Source: Cryphonectria parasitica EP155
Taxonomy: Eukaryota; Ascomycota; Sordariomycetes; Diaporthales; Cryphonectriaceae
Direction: 5' to 3'
Length of the DNA stretch: 64,000 nucleotides
Assembly (NCBI RefSeq): GCF_011745365.1
Contig: NW_024468913.1
Span: forward strand, 1,612,001 to 1,676,000
In this document: one piece after another, positions 22,671 to 32,428 of the stretch
How the letters are laid out: each line of letters starts with the position of its first letter
How positions within the stretch are numbered: the stretch's first letter is position 1
Notes under the pieces: model-generated
What the model was told of the DNA's origin: nothing
Databases searched by the model: none
The model's input: the letters and a program-made list of their open reading frames with translations, nothing else
Position numbers and translations under genes: made by a program

Positions 22671-25600
22671 TGTAGGTAAGACAGAGAAAGCTCTTTACGA
22701 AGTATCTGAACACATCTTTGCAAAATGCTCTATCTGTGCTTCCCGTTGACAAAGTATCCGTGTGTTCCTAAGAGGGAGCGAAGGTATTTACAATTCCGCC
22801 ATCACCGCACAATGGCTCGCTTCTACTGCCTTCTCCGACGACAACAACAATACAGTTGACGTGAGAATATAATTTGATCAGCAGTGTATAAGAAAATCAG
22901 ACAGATACACATATAGTGTAACTTCCAGGAGAAGTAAAAAAAAGAATGGGTTTTCTCTCCTTGAAACAGAATCCACATGTCTTCTGCATGTTCTTGTCTC
23001 GAGGATCATACCATCCTCCCTCCCCCTTCGGCTGTCGCCAGCAGCAGAAGGCTCTTGGGATTTTTTTTTTTTTTTTTTTTTAAAAAAAAGATTATTTGAA
23101 AACACAGTAGATTACAAAAATGGACCAACAAGCAAAAGCAGGTTCTTCACAGTAGCGAACCATTCCCCGTTGATTTTCAATTTTGTCATTATGAATTATG
23201 CGGTGTTTCGGGTTGTGTTCGTGGGCCAAGACAGTAGGAGCCCTTGGCATGGGTGATCACTTTGTAGGTTTGGAAGAGAGAGGAAAAAGAAAAGGGGAAA
23301 GAATGGGGATGGTGATGGCCAAGAAACGGGCGATCCGGTTCTATCAACTTCGACGATAGTGATGAAGCAGTTATATACTACTTGATTTGTGTAAGAGGTA
23401 GAGAAAGAAGGGAGACTGACTGTCAGTGTCTGAAAAAAGAAGAGCAATCCATGATAAGAGCGTTTATGATTGTGTACAGCACTTTGTGAGAAGCACTTGG
23501 ACAGGCTGTTCCCAGGTATTATCAGGACCCAATAGGTTGTGGTGTGGTGGATCTAGAGCCCTGTGGCCAGTGGGTCTGGGGTTAGCTGCAGTGTTGAGCG
23601 ACTACACTACATAGCTGTGTACTACCATAATACATAGCCAAACTGTACAATGTCCCTGACCAACCAAGACCAAATGTCGTTAGGTCCAGGACAGATACGG
23701 TGCTTTGAACACTTTAACAGACCAAAAAGAAAGGCAAACAAGAAAGGAAAAAGCACAGTCAAACTCCTGATGTCTAGCACAAGGGCTTGACCTGGATGCA
23801 CAAGGCTGACTCGTTCAGACTGGTCAATATCGATTTCTATCTTCGTTTTTATCATATCTAAAAGCCGATCAAGTAAGCTCTGCCCAAGGCACCGTGGCGG
23901 CCGCCAAGAGGCCGTACAATGTGAAGTGTCCCATTTTGTGAGCCCAAGCACTCACTATCTATCCATTCAAACCAGCATATCCATACCATTGAATAAACAT
24001 CTATCACCTAACCGGGCAGGCCAAAGAGCCCCTGAACCACAGCGGCATTGTATCTACTGAGGGAGGGTCTTGAGAGACCAAGGCAGCTTGCTGTTCCATG
24101 CATACCACTCTCAAGTGCGCGCGTCCGCCTGCCTGCATCAGGTGGTCATCGTCATCGCCTGACACAAGCTCATCATTGTGATTCATTGGACGTTTTTCGT
24201 TTTTCCTTCTTTTGAGTGCGCCTTTTGCCAACAAAGGACATCAAGTACCTCTTAGTTCCTGTTCTGAGACTGGGTCTACCACATACTTGATTGGCAAGGG
24301 TGTCTGTACAGTAGTATCCATCTATTTACCTGCTTGTCTTGGGTGTCTTTCTGGTTTTCTGGTGGTTTCTTGTTCCTTGTTTTAGTCTCATGAGGGTGTG
24401 TATGTGCGAAGACAGAACGAAAGAGAAGAGAGAGCATCTTGATTTGAACTAATAATAAGACGACCTCTTCTCGATCCGGAAGCACCGACCCCCGATCGCG
24501 CCTTTCAACCTCTAAACATAGTTCCTTCTCGTCTTCGCTCCTTGTTTAGCAGGAAACAGACGCACGCCCGCCCACTTGATTACCTACTTCCTACCCGCCT
24601 CTAAAAATACAAACGAAGTCATCTCGACCTTTCCTGCTACGTACACACACACGCACACATCCAACCGACCTACCCAGTCAACCAGTCGGCCAGCTTCTGG
24701 TCTCGGCTCTCTCTTGCACTAAACAACATACATCTCTGCGAGTTTTTTTTGGGTGCTCTGAGCTAGCTTGCTTGTTGTGTGAGTAATTCCCCCTGTCCTT
24801 GACCCCCCTCCTCCTGCTCCTGCTCCTCCTCCTCCTGTTCCTCTCTATCCTCTCTATCCTCTTCCTCTTCTCCCTCTTCGTTGTCGTCGTCATTCTCCTC
24901 CTCCGTCTGCTCTTCTTCCTGTCCCTCCCAGACTTCCTCCGGCACACCAGATCGACTGCTACCTCTCTTATTGACAGCAAGAGACTTGATTGGGAGGCTA
25001 GTCTAGATCCGTTTCAGTGGGCTTTGAGTGGTGCCAGCCTAAATCTTCGACCCACATCTTTTTGTTGCCTGCGCCGTCACCCATTCTTTCCTCACAGCCT
25101 CACACACAGACGGCCCAACCACACACACACGTACAGGACCCTCGTCCATCGTCATTCGCCCCGCTACACTTGCGCCTCGCACCTTTCCTTACGAACCTTC
25201 GTCTTCTCCTCCACCTTAATTCCGAGCCCACCAGTCCACCCGTACCGAGCGAGGCTGACTATTCTGCCACCCTTCTTTTGGCCTTGATCTAGACCACCTG
25301 CCATCCCCACAACAAGCCAAGCCAAGCCGGGCGTCTCTCTCTGACCTCATTGCCTTACACACAATCTGCGAGAGGTCTTTTTTCCCTCCTCCTCCTCGAC
25401 CAAGCCCAGCTTCACGTCCTCGTCCCGCGCCGTTCCGACCCCGCCTCAATCCTCTCCTCCTGTTTTTCCCCACGATCTCGAGCTCAAAATCACCAGCCAC
25501 GGAGCCAATACAGAGCCGTCGTCGACCCATCACCGCCACCCGCGTCGTGGCTGTCCTCGTCCGACTCTACCATCCTCCTTAGCACCCACCCACCACCTTG

Positions 25601-25802
25601 CCAGAGCGGGTCACAAGACAACAACCAATAAACAACCGGCGAAGACGGGTGCAGCGACAGGCTATTGTGGGCATCGTCAAACAAGGAGACCACTTTACCT
25701 CCCACGCGCACACCGTTCTAGCCTGCCGAACCCCTCCCATCGCATCCTTTTCTGACCGACCAACCGATAGATCGCCCTCCCTCCGAACCTCATAGCGGCC
25801 CG
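22671..25802. other. Intergenic region with long pyrimidine-rich leader
   Basis: About 3.1 kb with no recognisable gene. The left part carries poly(T) and poly(A) runs (about 23060-23090). From about 24,780 to 25,802 the plus strand is strongly C/T-rich and probably forms promoter and a long 5' leader of the PPZ gene; it contains several short upstream open frames. Confidence 0.6.
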
Positions 25803-27565
25803 ATGGGTAATCAGCCATCCAAGGACGGCAGCGGCACCTCCAGGCCGAGCAGCTCGGCTGGCCCGGACGGCCTGCAGTCCCTGCCCTCCTTCAGCAAGTC
25901 CGACACCAAGGACTCCACGAGATCTTTCAAGGCCCTGCGGTCCAAGATACCAGGCTCAGGAAAGAATGACAGCCCGCGGACGTCTGCACTGCTGTCCAAT
26001 GGCGATGCAGACAGGTCGGACTCGGAGACCATCAGGTCGGGCAGGTCTGGACGGCACTCTAGGAACAGGTCGTCCGACCCCTCCATAACGGCCGCCTCCC
26101 CAAGCTCCCCCGACATGTCGACCGTGACCTCCCCGCTGGACGACACCCAACCGCCCCCGTCCCCTATACAGTCGGCGTCTGTCATGTCAGGCAAGCATGA
26201 TGTCAGCGCTGCCCAGGCGTCAGGCGAGGTCGACCACGTCTCGGACGCACCGCCCACGGGCGTGCCCAACCCGAATGCTGAACCCGTCCAGCCGGGCCAG
26301 CCCATCCTAGTTAGGCGCGACAACACCGTCAACAACACCGTGCAGGGGGGTGCTGCGTCGCCAAGGGACGAGGTGGCCGGCAGCGTGGCCATGAGTGAGA
26401 TCAAGGACATCGACCTGGATGATTTCATCAAGAGGCTGTTGGATGCTGCGTACGCCGGCAAGGTGACCAAGAGTGTCTGTCTCAAGAATGCAGAGATCGT
26501 GGCCATCTGTCAACGTGCGAGGGAGGTTTTCCTTTCGCAGCCTGCTCTCCTGGAGCTAGACGCCCCGGTCAAGATCGTCGGCGATGTCCATGGGCAATAT
26601 ACAGATCTCATCCGCATGTTTGAGATGTGCGGCTTCCCGCCCTCTGCCAACTTCCTCTTCCTGGGCGACTACGTCGATCGGGGGAAGCAGTCCCTCGAGA
26701 CCATCCTGCTGCTCCTGTGCTATAAGCTCAAGTTTCCCGAGAACTTTTTCCTCCTGCGTGGCAACCACGAGTGTGCCAATGTCACCCGCGTCTACGGCTT
26801 CTACGACGAGTGCAAGCGGAGGTGTAACGTCAAGATCTGGAAGACCTTTATCGATACCTTCAACACCCTTCCCATCGCCTCCATCGTCGCCGGCAAGATC
26901 TTTTGCGTCCACGGCGGCCTGTCCCCGGCCCTCAGGGACATGGACGACATCCGTAACATTGCACGGCCCACAGACGTCCCCGACTACGGTCTGCTGAACG
27001 ACTTGTTGTGGTCCGACCCCGCCGATATGGAATCGGACTGGGAAGCCAACGAAAGGGGCGTGAGCTATTGTTTCGGGAAGAAGGTCATCACGGACTTTTT
27101 GACTACGCACGACTTTGATCTAGTCTGTCGAGCACACATGGTGGTCGAGGACGGCTACGAATTCTTCACCGACAGGGTGCTAGTGACTGTTTTTAGTGCA
27201 CCAAACGTGAGTTGGACTCTTTTTCTCTTATTTTCTCTTTCTTTTCGGTTTGTGGCCACCTGCGCGTCCCGAGACCAAGAGCTGATTTCTTTCTCCCCCA
27301 CGACAGTATTGCGGCGAGTTTGACAATTGGGGAGCCGTCATGTCTGTCTCCTCTGAGCTCTTGTGTAGCTTCGAATTGCTGAAGCCCCTCGACTCGAACG
27401 CCCTCAAGAGCCATATCAAGAAAGGACGAAACAGAAGGCAACAGATGCTCAACAGCCCGGTACGTATTCACACAATGTCCAACTACTCATCTTCTTCACA
27501 CAGAGAGATCTAATGCTAATGTCTATTTCTTTTAGCCGGCAAACGTATACCCTCAGAGCGTCTAG
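25803..27565 (+). CDS. ppz1: Serine/threonine protein phosphatase, PPZ type
   Basis: Three exons (25803-27206, 27307-27459, 27536-27565) give 528 residues. Introns begin GTGAGT and GTACGT and end CAG and TAG; all junctions are in phase 0. The start MGNQPSK is a good N-myristoylation signal. A Ser/Pro-rich disordered region of about 195 residues follows, then a PP1-type catalytic domain from about residue 200. Catalytic motifs are intact: GDVHGQY (about 260), GDYVDRG (about 288) and RGNHE (about 319). Exon 2 supplies [10 protein letters not shown], the conserved C-terminal PP1/PPZ motif. An N-terminal myristoylated extension on a PP1-like core is diagnostic of PPZ phosphatases, which in yeast act in cation homeostasis, cell-wall integrity and translation fidelity. 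Plain PP1 lacks such an extension. Confidence 0.93.
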
Positions 27566-28845
27566 GGGCGCTCACGGCGTTGGAGCTGGAGCTGAGACGT
27601 GCAGAACTCACCCATAATCGAGATAATTGTTGCTGTACTTGGTTAAGTACACGTTGTGGTACACAAGGACACTACCCGCATTCGTGCCGGTACAAGACTT
27701 TCAAGAGAAAAAGAAGAATAAAAGAGAAGGTCAAGTCTGTTGTCGTTACTTAAGAAAACATGACGTCTGGTTGAAATAAGCCGGGTCAGAAATAAAGAGG
27801 AGGGAGGATATGGATCATTTTTCTTCGGCAAGGAATACAGCATTGGGAAAATAGGTTGCGCTGTTCATTACAATCCTGCTCCAATTGGTCGCATGAATGC
27901 GTCCAGTGTGACACAGACAGGAAAGTTCCCCCGCCGACGGGCAATGTTACACGCGGGCCCAGGGTCTAAGACGAAGAACCGAGCCTCGTAACAGGATTGT
28001 GGTTTCGGTATCGACGTGGGAGCCTGCAGAGCATAAAAAGTCGTGCATGGTTGGGGTGGGCGAGAACGAGACAAGACAACATGCAAAGAAAGATGATCAT
28101 GCACGGAGGAACAGAAGAATGATGGGTCGCACATATGACATGAAAGATTTCAATGCCAGGCGTTTGGCGGGACCAGGTGGGAAGGAAGGAAAGACCACGT
28201 CCGTCCTAAAATCTGGCTGCCCAACGATCACACGCCATGAGATTAGGATTGTATGGATACGGGGCATGCGTTTGCTTGTGTTTTGTCCTTTCTCAGCTTG
28301 AATACGGTCCACTATCAGACCAACCAAAAAAAAAATCAAAAAAATCAAAAAAAAAAATCAAGAGAACTCCCCTCTTTATGCGTCCTCTCTTTACTACGAG
28401 AACTTGATCTGTACACCCAATACTTCTTCCGTTACTCGAACAAAGCAATGCAGGCGCCTTATAAAGCTTTTGCGAACGAGAGGGGAGGTGAAGCTGAGAA
28501 GGAAGTTGGCACTGGAAAAAAAAAAGCACGTTTACACCGCTCAGGGGATGTCGTCTCGATGTTCTACATGTTGGGGTGTTCTTTACAAGCCAAAGACTCG
28601 CTTCAGCGTAAGTATACCCCTGTACATTATCACCATGCTTGTCATAGTGGCAGTAGGTAGTATCAAGTTCTCGAACAGAAGGTTTGATAATGTGTCTGAC
28701 GGGGGGTTGTAGAATGTGGAGAAGGCATCGATCATTGCCACAACGATATTAATCTTCCCCCAGAAGAGAGAGCCTCCTTCTCCTTTTGCTTGGCCCCCGT
28801 CATGGGGATTGAAGTCTCCACGACGCTTCGACCCCTCAGTATGAC
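27566..28845. other. Intergenic region
   Basis: 3' flank of the PPZ gene up to the left transposon end. A-rich tracts near 28326-28360. No gene seen. Confidence 0.6.
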
Positions 28846-28847
28846 TA

Positions 28848-28940
28848 CCCGTGGACCCTGGTCAGTTTCCTTCCCGCCCACTACTCCGTCCCTCGTAGTG
28901 GGTGCCAAAAATGGTGTACGGCCAAAAATAGTGTACATTT
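28848..28940 (+). repeat. Left terminal inverted repeat
   Basis: Starts CCCGTGGACC next to TA at 28846-28847. It matches the reverse complement of 31490-31583 except for one deleted base near 28895. Its inner part contains two near-identical 16-nt units, GCCAAAAATGGTGTAC at 28904-28919 and GCCAAAAATAGTGTAC at 28921-28936, spaced by 17 nt. Confidence 0.93.
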
Positions 28941-29065
28941 TGGAAGAATTCGATTTGTATGGGGCTGCCAGCCAAATTGACTTCCTCTACCAATGATTCA
29001 ACATTGAGATATCGACTTCACGATGTATGCGATATAAAAGTAAACAAATCTTTGGTGTTTTGTAT

Positions 29066-31414
29066 CTATTGCCCCTTGGGCAAAGGTGGCGACGAGGATA
29101 TTTCCTCATTGCTGATGTTCTCGTCGATATCCTCATCGCTGTATCTAATCTCTTCATCCTCTGGCTCAGCTTCATGCAACGCTGTATATATCTGTCCGTT
29201 TGCTTGAAGCAATGCTGGGTCGATATCTCGTAGAGGGTGGTCTAAGGCTAGCTCTAGACCAGATATTTCCACATCGCTGCTGCTGGATAGAGGAATAAAG
29301 CTGTCCTTATCCTCGATCTCGAGAGCCTGTGGCAGTTCAGGAAGAATCTGGCCTTCTGGAGTCTTTGGCTCTTCTTCCTGGGTATCCAACTGGCTTTCAG
29401 AGCAATAGATCTTTAGCCAATCTCTGAAGAGGATGAGCTGTTCCTCGTGCCGTTGGCCAGCCTCCTTCCAAGCTGTCTGTTGTTCTTTTCGTATTGCAAT
29501 CTTTCGCTAGGCTTTATCCTTTCTGGCCTTATTCTCCTTATGCCTTTTGATGCAAGCCATCCTCTATATCTCAGCTTGACAGCTCTCTTCCTTGTCTTAA
29601 GCATTTCATTGCTGTAGATCGCCAATAGAAATATTATCCATTACTTGTCCATCTGGCTTGATGTACTTCTTTCTGTAATAATCCTGATATGCTATCAGCC
29701 TTGTTGATTTATCTCGATTGTCGAATGCCAGTTTATCCTTGAGAAGAACTGATTCTGTAGCCATTATATCCAACGTTTTCAAGCTCTTGCATATATCTGA
29801 GAATAGTAACTCAGCATAATAATCCAGCAGCCTAGCTGCAGTCTGCAAGCTCTGGACATCTGCTGCTATCGAGATATCTGGAAGGAGATCAGGGTATTTA
29901 TTATGCTTTGTTTTTTTTTGCTTGCTGGTTAGGTTTGAAAGGATGATATGGCAATTCAGCAGCTAGAGGCTTGATCGTACAAAGCTGCTGAGGATATGGT
30001 TTGTTATAAACGCAGAGTTGATTGTAAGCTTGTTCAACAAAGCAAGGTTAGTACTGGAAATAATAGTGTAACAAAACACTTACTTGTAAAGCTTTCTGTA
30101 CAAAATCATCTCTTATAAAGCTCAAATCGCCACATCTAACTCTGTTTGTTAGAATCTAGCAATATTTAGCCTTCAGATATTGAAAAATACTTATATTCAT
30201 TAGCTAAAGAAGATGCATTGAATAAGAAGAAAGGAAGATTATGAGAATATTAAAGCAATAGCAGTAATCCAGAATATTGATGCTATAATGCTCTGAAAAG
30301 CTGTTAATAATCAGATAGCAATAGATCTGTTGATGCTGAGCATATTAATCAGAAGCTATTGCCTTAGGATCATCTTTCTAGCACTAGTTGAATTTCTGAG
30401 TACTATCAATATCAAACTACTCTTTCAATGTATATCCAAGCCTTTTCAGATCTGTATAATAAGTAAAGAAGTGCTGATTGAAGTACTGAATTCAGAACAG
30501 CATAATCTGTGCATTTGAAAAGCTTATATCAGATTTGTTAAAGCGAATATCTTCGTAAAGAGATATCCTAGCTCAGCCTGAATTCAGCTAATGCTTGAAG
30601 ATACAGTAAGCTGGAATAGCATTGCTAATAGCATTGCTACAGCTGATAAGGATTATCAACTCTCGATTGTTAAAGTTATATACCTCAGGCTTCAACTTCC
30701 ATTCTTTAGCAACAATAATGCATTGAATACAGCCAGCTAAAACGCCAATCCGATTGCTACACTTATCAGCATTCCATATACAAATAGCATGAGGCTGTAT
30801 TCAGCAATAGCACTCTCGTATTTGTTAAAAAAGCTGTTGAGATCGTATATAGCTGCTTTAAAGCCTTAACAAGCTGCTTTAACGGGCTTGAGGAGCGAGG
30901 GATTAAGCTCTGAATGCTTGTTGAGCTATTGCTGCAAGAAATGAGAATCAACAGACGATTTCCAGCGCATCGTATGCATAGTATTAGCAGTAGCAATAAG
31001 CATTAGTTTTAGAGAAGAAAAAATATTACGATTAAGCTTTATTATATATCTGACGAGGGCCTCATTCTTCCAGAGCTCGAGGTACTGAGGGCGTTCTCGA
31101 GATCTCGTTGACAAGGCAGGAAGGCCTGAATTGCATAGCTTGTAGATATGCTTGTTAAGGCCGCTTACGCTGTATAGCGTATGCGAAGCAAAAGAGTGCA
31201 ACGAGATTCTTGAGGGCTTATGAAGCTCTGAATCATCTTCAGGGTGCTTGGTACAGCGATAGCGACCGTAATGTGCCTTCCACGCGTTGAGGGCAGTTAC
31301 GAAAGCCTTGTGAGCAGCGTCTTCACGAGCCTGGAGGGCTATAAACTCGCTGGCGGATTCTGCACACGTTTTAACAGTGTTAGCCTGAGCCTCAGAATCT
31401 GAAGAGGAAGCCAT
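29066..31414 (-). pseudogene. Degenerate DDE transposase of the pogo/Fot1 type
   Basis: Reads from an ATG at 31414 on the minus strand. The first 162 codons are open and include an HTH-like LWKNEALVRYIIKLNR stretch near 31,060. Beyond about 30,930 the frame is broken by stops and at least one shift. Recognisable remnants are RELIILISCSNAISNAIPAYCIF (the core that precedes the catalytic region; about 30,600-30,670), SNAQIM near 30,500, and LSSYSMHLL followed by a stop near 30,210, which corresponds to the HSSHLLQPLD block of Fot1-like transposases. The charged C-terminal part (29,066-29,848) is open except for four stops that each fit Gln or Trp codons altered by C-to-T or G-to-A change. No functional product is expected. 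Confidence 0.75.
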
Positions 31415-31489
31415 AGCGATAGACGACGAGAAGGGGGGGTTGTGAGGGTGTGAGGATGTGAGGAAGAAAGGGAGGGGAAGAAAGAATTG

Positions 31490-31583
31490 AAATGTACACT
31501 ATTTTTGGCCGTACACCATTTTTGGCACCCACTACGGAGGGACGGAGTAGTGGGCGGGAAGGAAACTGACCAGGGTCCACGGG
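31490..31583 (-). repeat. Right terminal inverted repeat
   Basis: Reverse complement of the left repeat with one additional base, followed by TA at 31584-31585. It also carries the two 16-nt direct units in mirror orientation. Confidence 0.93.
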
Positions 31584-31786
31584 TATACATTTTGCGAACG
31601 ACTTGGTCGCCCATGATTTATTATTTGGGACTCATGTTTTGATGTTGTCTCAATTCCTCTCCTTTCCTCCTTCCTGCTCCTCGTCATTGCCCCAGTACCA
31701 ACCTTTTCCTCACTTCTCAGTATGGGGCAAGATTATTCAGCCACCTTCTGGCTCAAGTCTGTCCTGAAGCCGCTCCACGAATGCGT

Positions 31787-32428
31787 CTACAGCGGTGTCC
31801 TCCGCGTCAGCGTCCTCAGAGCACCATCGTCTTCAGTAGCCTCGCCGCTGGCGTTATACGGCACATCTTGGGGCCTGAGTTCCCTGCGGTGACGCGTCGC
31901 CGCAGCCACGGCCGCGGCAGCGCGCTCGACCACGCTAGCCTGCGCAATCTCGTTCATTCTCTGCACTTGCTCAAGTCTCGCCCTCAAGTGGGGGTGGTCT
32001 TGCGTTAGGCGTTTGAACTTATAAGTCAAGCCTACTGCGGACCAGGCCGGGAAGTACCGCGCCTGTATCTTCACATAGCTCACCCCCTGCGCTCGGAGAG
32101 CCGTGAGAAGCTCGGACTCGCACTCTTCCCAGGGGTATCCGCGGGGCTGGCCTGGGCGACTGCTGCTCTTTTTCTTTGTCTTCGGCACCGCAGTATCCCC
32201 TTCTTCAGTAGCGGTAGGGGCAGCGACTACTGTTGCACCAAAACCCTGACGCCCATTAGATGAGTAAAAACTTTGTGAGAATGGCTGACCATTGTTGATT
32301 CGCTCTGCTTCGCCAGCATTTGCAGTTCCTGGGGCCTGAAAAGTGAGCACTGCCGTTGCGCCCGGTGCCTGATTATCTTTGCTCACAGCTTGCCCAGCCT
32401 TGCTGTGATCACGCTCACTAGAAAGGTC
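31787..32428 (-). CDS. Myb/SANT-like open frame in phase behind kmt6 (no ATG)
   Basis: A 213-codon frame that begins directly after the kmt6 stop codon and stays in the same phase. It holds a Myb/SANT-like segment, from YPWEECESELL to SAVGLTYKFKRL, at about residues 105-150, preceded by a basic KTKKKSSSRPGQPRG patch and followed by an Ala/Arg-rich helix. No ATG occurs before the Myb-like part; the first one is well beyond it. It therefore needs another start: an upstream exon, readthrough, or splicing to kmt6. A potential 48-nt intron (32450-32403, GTACCG...CACAG) would remove the stop and fuse the two frames. It may instead be a decayed separate gene. The transposon ends about 200 bp downstream. 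Confidence 0.5.
   Translation of the reverse strand, partial: DLSSERDHSKAGQAVSKDNQAPGATAVLTFQAPGTANAGEAERINNGQPFSQSFYSSNGRQGFGATVVAAPTATEEGDTAVPKTKKKSSSRPGQPRGYPWEECESELLTALRAQGVSYVKIQARYFPAWSAVGLTYKFKRLTQDHPHLRARLEQVQRMNEIAQASVVERAAAAVAAATRHRRELRPQDVPYNASGEATEDDGALRTLTRRTPL

Larger units (their letters stand above)
28848..31583. mobile_element. Fot1/pogo-like (Tc1-mariner superfamily) DNA transposon, inactivated
   Basis: A 2736-bp element bounded by inverted repeats of 93 bp (left) and 94 bp (right) that differ by one missing base. It is flanked on both sides by TA, the target site of Tc1/mariner-type elements. The interior carries one degraded transposase reading frame on the minus strand. 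The internal region (about 29,880-31,000) is clearly more AT-rich than either flank. Stops in the transposase are of the types expected from RIP (CAG/CAA to TAG/TAA and TGG to TGA/TAG). The superfamily is assigned from TA duplication, size and degenerate DDE motifs; a precise family name would need a search. Confidence 0.85.
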
